Positions 1 to 12,139 of a stretch of DNA of 64,000 nucleotides are shown in pieces. How positions within the stretch are numbered: position 1 is the first letter of the stretch; the number at the start of each line of letters is the position of its first letter. Below the pieces are notes generated by a model. The model saw only the letters and a program-made list of their open reading frames with translations. It was not told where the DNA came from and ran no database searches. The translations under genes and the position numbers were made by a program. Source of the stretch: Diprion similis (taxonomy: Eukaryota > Arthropoda > Insecta > Hymenoptera > Diprionidae); contig NC_060110.1 in the NCBI RefSeq assembly GCF_021155765.1, positions 1,860,001-1,924,000 of the forward strand. The letters run 5' to 3'.

Positions 1-182
1 TTGACTTTATGATACAAGATTTTACAAATAAAGTGAAAAATACTGTAAGAATATAATGAATGCAATTTATCTAATACCTCCATCGTTCCCTCCTACGACG
101 CTGCTAATTTTCAGCTTCCTACGTCTTATTTTACAGGTACAGGGAATAGTGAGACAGATACACGTGTTTTCTTTTTTTCATT

Positions 183-225
183 TTTATTCAAACATTTTTT
201 TGAAATTTTATTTCAATAGTTTATT
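183..225 (-). terminator. RpS20 polyadenylation signals
   Basis: Three AATAAA hexamers read on the minus strand at 225-220 (overlapping the stop codon), 212-207 and 188-183. The last two lie 10-40 bases past the stop, so the 3' UTR is probably very short, as is usual for ribosomal protein mRNAs. Which one is used is not visible. Confidence 0.6.
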
Positions 226-1786
226 CGTCAGCAATGGTAACCTCAACTTCTACACCAGGTTCAATTGAGATGCTGGTTATTTGCTTCACGATTTCAGACG
301 GAGAGTAAAGGTCAATTACCCTCTTATGAATTCGCATCTGGAAGCGATCCCAAGTCTTCGAACCCTCACCACAAGGTGTTTTACGCGTCGTAATTCTAAG
401 AATCTTAGTTGGCATACGGACAGGTCCTTTCACCTTCAGCTTCTGTTTCTTAGCTCCAGTGATAAGCTCCGTACACACTGTGAATTTTCAAAGAATATTA
501 GATTTAAATGCGATACTAATTTTTAAACTTTATGCAAACGTCTGTGTCTAAATTTATAATATTTATATTTTCAGTTGATCATTTGTCTTTACCACATTTC
601 AAGTTTTGGGTAGTTAAAAAGGATTAGACTTCAAATTGAATATGAGTTTAAATCTGATGGTTTTAAAAACAGTACACTTGAATAAATTGTACAGACCTCT
701 TGCTGTACTATATAATTTATGTAAGAATTGCAATAATGAAAAATGTCTAGGCTGTGCAACTTAATTTGAGTAATTAAAAAAATAAATATTAATTATATTT
801 GCTCATTTACCTTTCTCAAGGGAACGGACGTTGCGCGAGGTCAACGTAATACGGATACGATGGATCGGTGCAGTTTCCTGACCAGGTTTCTCTGGATTAT
901 CTGTCTTAAGACTTGCCTGAAACATTTCACAATCATTTTATTGTATAATCTTGATTGACTTTTGTAAGATGGTTAAATCATGATAGTTTTAAAAAGTTTT
1001 CCAAGGTACTACTGATTGTGACTAAATACACAAGGCAATATTGTTGAATTTATTATCTTTATACTTTGAAATAAAAGAATTCAAGTGTTCAGACGTTGTG
1101 GGCTTATTATAAAATTCTCAAATTACACCTGGTTTCGTTTTACTGTAGAAATGTGACTTTGTTTTTGCAACAATCCATATGCAAGAAAATAAAATGCGAC
1201 GGAAACTTTACTTTATTAAGTATATTAAGATTGATAGATCACAAAAAAATCTTAATATTTAACGGATTTAAGAAAATTACGATTTACTTTTTTTCTAAAT
1301 TTACTTTCTCCGATGATTAGCTTTAGGTACCAACAGGTACAAGATTCAATTTTTTAGTCAAAATTAATGATAATGCGGTCAGGATTGAGATGGACGAAAA
1401 AAAAAAAAAAAAACAGAGTTATTGGGCTTTTGAGAGAAACGGGTTTTTTCTCACCCTAGTCTTGGACTAAAAGAGATTCCCAGCATTCTGAAGTCAACGA
1501 AACAGGGCTCAACTCAAGACAGTCGTAAAAAATGACAATATTTCGAAATCCAAAAAAATTCGTTGCATGGATTAGGATTTCATAAATTTACAAAATAACT
1601 TCAGCTGGATCGTCGTTTAACGACAGTCGAATATGTGTAGCGATTTGAGGTTCTAAGAGGCATACATGGCTAGAGACGCCGCCTAACCCAACTTTGGTTT
1701 GGCGAAGTTTATTGCGCGTCGTCGGGAGTTTCGAGAAATAAAGTCAACCTTTTTGAATGCTCCGTGAAAAAACGTTGGCTCACCAT
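221..1786 (-). CDS. RpS20: 40S ribosomal protein S20 (uS10), complete, 3 coding exons
   Basis: Component of the small ribosomal subunit head (uS10 family), acting in cytoplasmic translation. Coding exons on the minus strand are 1786-1784 (only the ATG, followed by a GTGAG donor), 916-811 and 477-221. Junction phases fit and give 121 residues, the usual family length. The protein contains the family signatures [46 protein letters not shown] and the C-terminal [13 protein letters not shown]. The start is set by the lone ATG because exon 2 begins directly with [10 protein letters not shown] and has no Met. A first exon that holds only the initiator codon is common in insect ribosomal protein genes. 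The stop codon overlaps an AATAAA. I saw no clear 5' TOP tract next to the ATG, so a further non-coding exon is possible. Identification is very secure. Confidence 0.97.
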
Positions 1787-1811
1787 TGCTGCGTTTGATT
1801 CCCGGTCGAGA

Positions 1812-1842
1812 TGATCAATTTGAAATAGAGAAAAATTGATCA
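1812..1842. repeat. Perfect 10-bp hairpin just upstream of the RpS20 ATG
   Basis: TGATCAATTT at 1812-1821 and AAATTGATCA at 1833-1842 are exact reverse complements with an 11-base loop. The hairpin begins 26 bases upstream of the RpS20 start codon, so it is either in the 5' UTR or the core promoter. Function is unknown. Confidence 0.6.
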
Positions 1843-4800
1843 GCGCTGAACCAGTTTACGTACACGTCGCACGTGTCCAACAAGAAAGAGTCCGACGTTT
1901 ATCGGGATCCGGAAGCTGGTGTGCGGAGTATCGACCGATATCTCGATGCCGTTACCTATCTGCCCGTGCAACTTCGATTTATGAAAGAAATATGGAATTT
2001 TCAAGATATTGAAGGGGTTCAATGCCGCCGAAGCGATCCAGAAATATTCCGACGAGCCTGCTTGGTAGTTTTTTTATAAAAATATACAAAGTTTCTTGTC
2101 CCGTTAGGAGAACTCTGAGGTCGAATATTTACAATCGAATTCGAACCTATGTATGGTTTGCTATTGACATCCCGCAATAAATATTACCACTGATACACGT
2201 AAACTGCAACGACCGTATTTAACGAATGTATTTTGATCCGATGAATTATATTTGTAAATTCGTGAGATTTTTCGCTAGCATGTATTTTTAATAATAGAGG
2301 AAAAGTGATGGCGGATTTGCAGTCGATAATATAAATTGCCGAGGATTGATAACTCGTCCCTGGACAATTTTGACTTTTCGTGTAAGAAAGCCTTTCCTTA
2401 CGTGGCCATGCATAGGTAACTTCAGGGCATTGAATGCTCTGTCGCGTCCTTTGACACGGTTAACCGTTTACAAAACTGATTTTGCAACGTTTTTTGTGAT
2501 ATACCAGGTACTCTATCATGCCTAGCGTGTGTGAAAAATCCGTGAAATTTCGGCAAATCCTCGGTAATCGAGTTTAGTGGTGAATGTGAAGCGCATTGTT
2601 TTTACCACGTCAAAAACTGAGCCAGTGTCGTGTGGTAGCCCGACAGATATATTTGCTTTATTGATATTTTGAGTGTCAGGCGTTTTGGTGTCTATGCATA
2701 TCTTGAGGTAAAATTTTCCACTCTAATATGCACTATTGGTACGATTACATCGAGCACTCGACTGATTCGATTTCGTAAAATGGCATTATCTCGTTAAAAA
2801 AATGCACTATTGTTTACGTACCTGCCGCAATCATTCACGGGCTGCCGACATAACCTCTAAATAGTCACTCGATATGTGTCCCTTGACAAGTTTGCTATCA
2901 CATTGCAGTGATCACGCATCATAAGTGAGTAGATTTTCTTTCGTGTAGGAAATATCCAATTACTCTACAATTAAACTAAACAATCGACCGTATGTATTTA
3001 ATTTTCTCTTCGTTACAAAATCAAAATTACTCTACTTTACTACTTTAATCACTAGCAAGCATCGCTTCAGTATCCCCAACTCAAGCGAAGCCTTTGCTTT
3101 TACTGGTCAAATGTTTATGCACCATTTCAGCAAACAAATGATTCTTTGAAAAGAACTTTTTTCTTTTAATAATCACGCTAACAGTAGTCCGGAAGCATAA
3201 TATAACTGCAATTGCTGCTTATTACATTACTGCTTTTACGATATTGCCCGTTGTCTGAGAAAAGTCGATATATTTTCAAGCTTAGCTCGCTTGTGGTTAT
3301 CCTACTGGTTCAAAATGTATTAGCAATTATAGCAGGTTATAAAAGAATATGTTACATTAAAAATTTGTTTTGTAAACTTCTTTTAAATCAGTTCGAAATA
3401 TGTTTGAAAATCAATATTTATCAAATGCTAACTGCCTCATGTGAATATTTCTGGAGACTTTCTGGGAAGTTTTTCAGAAGTAGTTTTTAAAAAAAAAAAA
3501 GAAGACTTTCCCCACTCTTGTCGTTTATACTTGTTGAATATTCATAATATTTTATAGTTTTCGATGGATATACAGGACTGCTATTGTAGCAAAACATTGG
3601 TCAATCATTTCTGTAACTTCTTGTATGAAACTAGCAGCCAGAGTTAGCAGCAACACTTGTTAAACTTTTTTGAAATAGAAAAATGCAGTTTGGTCTTATC
3701 CTCGTAATTCTATGGAAATATTGGAAGTTCAAGGTATTTTACAAAATTTTGATTTTCGGACTTCACTATCTTATTTCAGTGAATATTAGAACGTTCGGCT
3801 GCTAATTTCAGCTGTCAGCTTCAGCCTTGTATGATTTTCAGTTGATCAAATATTACAAAAATCATACTAAAAGGAATGATGTGCCTGATGAATACTTATT
3901 GAATTTTTCTTCTTTGTTTTATGGCTTAGGATGTTTTCTTAGATCAACTATCCTTGCATAATTGAATTCATTTTAGTTTTGTTCCCTACCTTATGTCTTG
4001 TAAGTATTTATACTAGGGAAACTAATAATGGCGATTGCATTCAGATTCCTTAATACTTCTACAATTAGTCGTTATATTCAATTCATACCTTTAGTTAATC
4101 CGTTGAAAAGATATCCTACAAAAAATTTCAATTTTTATAAAATATCTCAGCGTACTGTTTACATTTTATCCATCCACCAGACGTATTCAAACACTGATTA
4201 TTTCTTTGTCCAGCAACAAAGTATTTGACAAGTAATACACATCAATAATTGTTCAATGAACACTTGACTTTTATAACGTGATTTCATAGGTTCAAATAAT
4301 GCTTGCAATAGAAATTACACATACAACTTGTATAATGTAAATTCCAATATAATGTGATCCTGAATACAATCCAACACGATATCTTTTTTTAATTTACTTT
4401 TTATTAATTGAATTGTATTAGCTTTTGAAATATTGGATCATGCCTCATAGTAATTATTTAAATTTTGGATGGAATAGACAGGTAAACAAAGTGTACCGTC
4501 ATTCGCATATTTTTTTATTTTACTACAGCATTTGGTTCACTTATTCATCAATCAAATGTACGTGAATAAATGCGATTTATTGTCGCGAATATAATTCCAC
4601 GGTCCAATGACACAATTAAAAACAAAATCGATAAACTAGTCCAATTTTGGGCTAGACTGAATTCAGGAACGATCAAATGTCTCACTTAAATTCATCACTA
4701 ACGTCTGGTCGCTAAAGGAAAATTCAAGCTTCCTTCTTACTTGCGCATATCCAGTCATCAGGATCTATTCTTTAGGCATTGTACTTATCTTATTGCTTCA

Positions 4801-5443
4801 GTTTTTTTCAATTTCAATAAAATTGTCGAAGTTTTAGAAATATTTATAATCCAATGTGAAATTGATAATTGCAACCACTTTAGCAATTGATCTGCTTGAA
4901 TAATCACATCAATTGTCTATCTGACTGTACCGAAATGAAATTTTCATAAATTTTCTGTGAAGCAGATGTGATAAATGTATATTGATATTTTAATTTTTGA
5001 ACAAAGCATACTTTTTTATTGAAGAAAGGTAGCTAGCTTTCCAGCTAGAAAGGGTCATCATAATTCATAGTTGCTATTGATCAGGGAAACCGGGGAAGTC
5101 CAGGAATTAGTTAAGAAATTTTATGGCGGTGTGGTAAAAGGAGGAAGAATAAAGCTTTTTCCATGAAAAAGAAATTCTAAGAGCAATTTGTTTTCCACAT
5201 GCTCCCTTCCATGACTGTTAAATAGATCATAAATGTGTTTTTGAAAACAGCATTTATTGCTATTTAAATGGTATCTACGTCATATTATCATACAGTTTAT
5301 AGTTCCTACAATTACACTATCCCGATCGATGAACTTTTCTAAATATTTGTTTACTTCATATTTTGCAGAGTTTGGACGGTGTTTTAGGCTACTAATTACG
5401 AAGAAATTTTTTCTCAAAACCCTCAAGGAACATAGCTGATAAA
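1843..5443. other. Intergenic region between RpS20 and PDS5
   Basis: AT-rich 3.6-kb stretch between divergently transcribed genes, so it should hold the RpS20 and PDS5 promoters and any non-coding first exons. Only one coding-like segment stands out: an 80-codon plus-strand frame at 1840-2079 without a good start codon, which I do not recognise. The other open frames here are short and AT-driven. Confidence 0.5.
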
Positions 5444-8400
5444 ATGTCAGAAATAGTTTACCCCCAAGGGTGCAGATCCGTTACGGAAGATCTCGGTCCG
5501 GATGAATTAATCAGACGTCTAAAGGTAAATAACATTTTCCATGGCTTTGGCGATATTCAATTTAAGTGTAAAATTATTTCTGCACAAAGATAATCAACTT
5601 TCTGTTGATTTACCAATGAAATTTTTCAAACTTTGAACAGACATTGGCACATACCCTGCAAGCTATGGGTCAGGATGAGGGAATGTACCAGCAGTACATT
5701 CCATTGGCTTTACACTTGGCCGAAGATCATTTCCTCATGCACCAAAGTAAAGATGTACAGTTATTAATTGCATGTTGCATTGCTGATGTTCTCAGAGTTT
5801 ATGCACCTGAGGCTCCGTACAAAGACGCCGACCAGGTAAATAAATAACATAATTCTAATAGAAAATATTAACATAATAAAAATTTATTTTGGTTCAAATA
5901 TCTTATTATATTGAACGGAAGATGCAAGAATCAAATAATATTGAATCTAAATAAGAATAGTTGTGACAAATGTCGACAAGCTTATTAAAAGTCAAGTATA
6001 TCAGCTAAACTGAAAATTTCATGAATGTTTTCTGTTCATTGTGAATTATAGGGAAACACGTAAAAATATGTATGGATTTTAAATTATGCTGGTAATTGTG
6101 TCATCTGATCTGTCTCTGACAGATCATTATTTTATGCAACATGTGTTTTGTTTTTCCACAACACATTTACAAAAAGATTAACAATAGATTAGCATTATTT
6201 CGTAGTTATAGATATTTAAATAGCATTGAATATATTATTCATATTTCTTGGGTGTAACACTTGGCAATCAATGTCTCATACAATGGACAATTGGACGTGT
6301 AATCATTTTATCGACTTGTAATCCACTTACCTAATATTGGGCTATTATTGTTTTTTCATTCAATAGGTGAAGACAATATTTTTATTTCTCATCAAACAAC
6401 TGTCAGGTCTAAAGGATCCAAAAGATCCGGCATTCAAGCGGTACTTTTACTTGCTTGAAAATTTGGCATACGTGAAATCTTTCAACATGTGCTTCGAACT
6501 GGAAGATTGTCAAGAAATATTCTGCGCGTTATTTTCACTCATGTTTAAAATAGTCAAGTAAGTAGTATTTAATTAGGTAAATTTGATTACATTTCAGGAT
6601 CAAACTTGCACTTTCCTAATACATCGGAAAATTTTATATAGCGAGTTTTACTTACTGCAAGAAACTAGATCAATTAAATTTTTCTTAGTTTCTATGTGAA
6701 TCAACAGATTTTACGAATCGAGTTAGCGGATTATATGTTTAAATATTCAGTATGTTGTTTGGAACACATTTAATATAAAACAGCTCCAAATGACGATTGC
6801 ATTAAAAAAAAATTGTACTAAAATATTCACGTCATTACCGTTACAGCGACGAGCACTCTGGAAAAGTAAAAAGTTTTATGCTGGATGTCTTATGTCCACT
6901 TATAACGGAATCGGATATAGTTGGAAACGAGTTATTGGACATAATTCTGATGAATATTGTAGAGCCAAATAAGACTCAGAAAAAGAATGCTTACCTGTTA
7001 GCAAAAGAACTTGTGATTAAGTGCAGTGACACTCTGGAACCATATATTCAAGCGGTGAGTAGACAGAGAAACAGCGAAAGATTTTTTCAAGTTTGACAAA
7101 TTTCAAATGTCATTAATAATTATGTGAAAATTCAATAATTTTCCAGTTTTTTAATCACGTGCTGATTCTTGGAAAGGAAGAGAAAGGTCTACAGATATGT
7201 AAAAAAGTGTATGACTTAATATATGAATTGAATCACATTTGTCCCAGCGTTCTGCTATCCGTCCTTCCACAGTTGGAATGTAAACTGAAATCATCTTTGG
7301 AGAACGAGAGGCTGGGTGCCGTAGCTTTACTTGCTAGAATGTTTTCAGAAAAAGGATCGCAGCTAGCCATACAGCATACCCAGCTGTGGCGAGCGTTTCT
7401 AGGTAGATTTAACGACATAAGCGTATCAATTCGCATAAAGTGTGTTCAGTATTCAATGCATTTCTTACTGAATCATTCGGAGCTCAGAAAAGACATTACC
7501 GATACATTGAAATTGAGGCAACATGACGCAGACGAAAGCGTAAGGTACGAAGTCGTCATGGCAATTGTTACCACCGCACGAAGAGATTTTGAAGTTGTGT
7601 CAGACAGTGAAGATCTGCTGGAATTTGTGAAGGAAAGAACACTGGACAAAAAAGTAAGATTTATTATACAAACAGTTTTTTTTAAGGCATTTTGGTCAAG
7701 GACATGTGTCAAGTTTGAATTCTTAATAAATTACACTTAATTTGCAGTTTAAAATTCGGAAGGAAGCTATGTCGGGGTTGGCAATGATTTACAAAAAGCA
7801 TCTCAACGACGCTGACGTACCTCAAGCTACAAAAAAGGCAGTGACTTGGATTAAAGATAAAATTTTGCATGGATATTACATGGCTGGAATGGAAGATAGA
7901 TTACTTGTCGAAAGGCTACTTAATACATGTTTAGTACCGTACCAACTAAGCCCAGAAGAGAGAATGAAAAAACTGTATCACTTGTTGGGAACTATCGATG
8001 ATCATGCATCAAAAGCATTTGTTGAGCTGCAAAAGCATCAATTAGCGTAAGTAGATTTGTTCAAATTCCACTTTTAAACTCTAGGACAAAGCGATATATA
8101 TTTCATCCGATATTCTTTCGCAATAGGGTGAGAAGATCTGTTGTCGAATGGGTAGAGATTACAAAGAAGCCAGAATCTCCCAGTCGTGACCGAGACTTGT
8201 TGGCCAAAGTTTCACAGATATCACGTTTCCTACCAGATCCAATGAAGGCACAAGAATTCTTACAGAAATTTAGCCTTCATATGAAGAAAGACCCGACATT
8301 GCTTCAAGGAATGGAAACCATTGTACAACCTAATGTTACCTGTAAAGAATGTGCAGAAACTACCAGTTTAGTTCTAAAGAAGCTGGGTCAACCGGTTATG

Positions 8401-11400
8401 ACTAATCTATACTACAACACAATTAAAATGTTGTTAGAGAGAGTGAGCTCAGTCATGATAGATGAAGAAGCAATTCGGGTAAATATATTGAAAATTTGGA
8501 AAGCAATATTACAAGAATGAAAATCATTGCATGTAAATGTATATGACCTGAATCGTGTAACGAATATCCTGAATTTCAAATTTTTTTCTTTTTTAGGTAT
8601 TAATTGGATATGTCTTGGACTGTTTAAAAGGAGGTAATGTCATTGAAGAAGTCGGATTAAATCCAAACAACGCTGGTGAAAAGGGATTGAGATTGCTTGT
8701 GGTAAATAAATTTGATTAATTACGAAAATCTAAATAGTTTTCATCTTCTCAGCTAAAATCAGAATTATTATTTATACCATATTTTTCGCATGATCGTAGA
8801 TCTAACTTATCGTATCATGTACATACAAAATCAAAAATTCTCTGTCACCTTTTAGATGTTATCATTCGTTTTTGGCCCACATTTCCTTCACGCCGATATA
8901 CTAATGCGTTTGGTCAACTTGTTGGAGCTTGATGATGAAATGGTCGCACCATTGGTTCTTTCTATATTCACGTTTTTGGGAAAATATAAATCACTGTCTG
9001 AGGTGGCTCCTGACATAATGAACCTCATGGTCCCTTTGTGTAAAACATTCGCTGAAACTGGCACTCCGAAACAAGCCAAACAGGCAATCAGGTGCTTGTT
9101 TGTTAACATGGCGAACATTCACGATTCCATTTTCCCCGAAATCATTGAAAGGATCAAAAACACACTCTCACCAACTTCAGAACATTACCGAACGTCAATT
9201 GTTACATTGGGACATATCGCCTACAATTTGCCTGACAAGTATCAAATACAAATAAAAAACATGGTCTCCAGAAAGGTAAGTTGATTAAAAACTTAATGCA
9301 AATACTTACGTCGTTACATGAAATCAATCAGAACGAAGTGACATTATTTAAAGCAATAGAACCTTGTGCGTTCAACATTTCATACTTATTTCGAGCGTTT
9401 CGAGTAACAAGATTTGATGGTGATCATTTTAACATTTCAGATCGTCAAAGAACTCCTGGTGAAGGAAAACAGTGAACAAACTACAGATGTTATAGAAGGT
9501 GATTGGTGTCGAGAAGATCAATTACCTGAAGAAACGCGTTGCCGTTTAGAAGCATTGAAATGTATGGCCAGGTGGCTGTTGGGACTTAAGAGTGACGTTC
9601 TTTCCGCCCAAAAAACATTCAGAATGCTTAACGCATTTGTAGTAAATAAAGGTGACCTATTGCAACAAGGCAGATTAAGTAGAGCAGAGATGAGCTGGCT
9701 CAGATTGCAGGCTGGGTGCTCGATGCTTAAGATATGCGAGCAGAAGGGAGTAGGAGATCAATTTACAGCGGAGCAATTCTACAATCTATCCCAACTCATG
9801 GTTGTAAGTTCATGGAGCAGCAGCATTAATCAAAAGCTATAATAAAACAAAGGAGCAGCTCTGACACTGAATTGTTAAAATTAAATACGTTATTTTCAGG
9901 ATGAAGTCCCACAGGTCAGAGAAGCTTTCGGAGGTAAACTTCACAAAGGTCTGGGCAGAGGGATACCAAATAAATGCTTACCCCTTGATTTTATGGGGTA
10001 TTATGCACTCGCTGGTAAAGAGCAAGATAAGAGGCTGAAATATCTTTTGAAAACATACATGCAAACAGATATTAACAAAAGAAGAGACTATGTAAAAACA
10101 TTATCACTGGGAACTGTGGACAAAGCGATGGGTAAGGAGAACAATTTATTAATTCTTTAAGAGATATTCAGAGGCTATAAGAATGTTTTTGTTGCATCTA
10201 AAAGTAGAGACAAAGTTCTGAAAAAAAAAAATTGATTTCATGAGAGGTGTTGGAAGTATAAAACGGAAGTTTGGAATGTTAACGCAGTAAAATTTGAACA
10301 ACAAATGAGTCACCCACCACATGTTGTTGTGACCTGAAAAACATTTCTGAACAGATAGTTTAAAAATTTGGCCCCACTTAAACAGGGATACTCTTTGGTA
10401 CTGATCATTACCCTACCTTAATGTATTTATTACTTGCCTCCAGGTCAATTACCCCATATTCTACCTGACTACATGCTGGTATTTGCGGTCCCAATTCTGG
10501 CACACGATCCCGAGTTCACAAACTATAATGACACGAGCCAACTTAAGGTCATTCAGCAGTGTCTTTGGTACATTCTGGAGCCGTTGATAACCAAAAATGA
10601 ATTCTACTGTTACGGATTTTACAAAAACCTGATCGAGCGAATGAAAAGTCACAAGGATGCGTTGAAACCAGAGGATGACAATGTCAACTATGTGAGCAAA
10701 GAGTCACGTTTGTTTGAAATTGTTTCGCGTGTGATCAGAGAACTTGGCTTCTGTAGCCTTGCCTAGTAATTAATGGATGAACTATAATCTTTATTTTTTT
10801 TTCCAGAAATTATGGGCCGTGTGTGATTTAGCTATGAATGTTATATTTTCGAAGACAACAAACTTTGATTTGAAAGAGTTCCCGAGTGAAACCCGCATTC
10901 CTACAATGTATTTCAAGAAAGCTGATGAACTCTTGGCAAATTCTAAAAATTACCTGCCTGCTGAAATGCAAGTAAATATGTCCAGTCCCAAAGCGAAAGG
11001 TCTACTTCACAATACACACATCGGTAGTGACAGACCTCAACGTAGGACGAAATCAAAACAGCAAAAGGAAGTAGGCATTGGACCGAATGAGACAGACGCT
11101 AGAGTAAGTCATTTTTTTAAATCGATATAGTTATTATAATAGTTACATTGCCCAATAGTATGAATGTTGAAATCAAATCGCTGTATTTAAGACCAATTGT
11201 AATATTTGAGGCATTTCATTACATTTCAATGTCCACCGGTTAATTCAAAAGATGTGGGTCTCTTTTGAGCAAGTCTAAATCATATTTGAGATGTTCATTC
11301 TCGAAAAAATTGAAAGATAAATCAGGACTTTGTTTCAACAGATAGTTTTGTGTAAAAAAAACAAAAACAAATTGGATCTAATCTAAGATATCGTAGATAT

Positions 11401-12139
11401 TATATTTGTTTCTTGATCGACGTTATTTGAACGCTATCATCTAGTATTTCATAAGAGTGTCAGCATTTTTCATTAATATTGAAGCAATAAGTACTATTTA
11501 GTATTGCTACAATGTAGTTAATTTTTTTTCAATTCTGTGCATCCTACATATAACATGTTATATACACAATGTTAATCTGCGTTTCAAGCTGCAAATCGGA
11601 GAAATGGAATGTATTGATGCACAGGTAATGATGCAATTTGCAGTAAATTTTTTATCTTTCCTCGAATTTTTTATTCTACTTGCTTGAGGTGGGGCTTTAA
11701 TGTATTTTGTGGATGAAATATAGGTATTCGAAGATAAGTCAATTGAACATGAAAAAATATCTAATATCCCTTTGTATGTAAAACGTTGAATTATATTATT
11801 GCGAATGGATCTGTACACCCAGTGTGTCATTTACTCCAGATAACATGCAGCATGGCTTAATTGTCGCTTATCAGTATTTATTTTGTAAACCAACGGTACT
11901 ATTTATTACTTACAGCCTGCAGAAGCATCAGAGACCAGAATCCAACTTCCTGGATTGGATGACGAGGTATGCTAAAAGATGTGATAAAGACAGCAAGTCT
12001 CCAACTACACATCGTTTATATCAAAATGAAATGTTGAACGAATTAAGTGTTATATTTTTGGATTTTTTAATAATTTCAGATCGAAGAACCACCGGCCAAA
12101 AGAATGCTCAGAGATTCTGATAAAATTAATTTGAAGTGA
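5444..12139 (+). CDS. pds5: Sister chromatid cohesion protein PDS5, complete, 15 coding exons
   Basis: HEAT-repeat cohesin regulator that binds the SCC1/RAD21-SMC3 ring with WAPL and controls cohesin loading, release and sister-chromatid cohesion in the nucleus. Exons: 5444-5524, 5641-5835, 6367-6557, 6847-7054, 7147-7653, 7748-8046, 8127-8478, 8597-8701, 8856-9275, 9441-9803, 9900-10131, 10444-10691, 10807-11103, 11916-11966, 12080-12139. All junctions are GT-AG and in phase, giving about 1202 residues, close to insect PDS5 and shorter than vertebrate PDS5A/B. Family landmarks include [20 protein letters not shown] near the N-terminus, [39 protein letters not shown], and the [16 protein letters not shown] segment before a short basic tail. 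The start is the first ATG of the exon; a non-coding exon upstream is possible. The last two exons are small and the tail lacks the long vertebrate AT-hook region. Confidence 0.96.

Noticed and set aside
478-1783. Possible snoRNA in RpS20 introns, as in some vertebrates
   Set aside because: No C-box/D-box pair on the sense strand was found in either intron.
3212-3490. 92-codon hydrophobic frame between RpS20 and PDS5
   Set aside because: AT-rich DNA gives Leu/Ile/Lys-rich translations by chance; no start context, homology or neighbours support it.
10692-10766. Apparent C-terminal end of PDS5 reading through exon 12 to a stop
   Set aside because: The GTGAGC donor at 10692 joins in phase to exon 13 at 10807, which continues the conserved PDS5 sequence; the read-through is intron.
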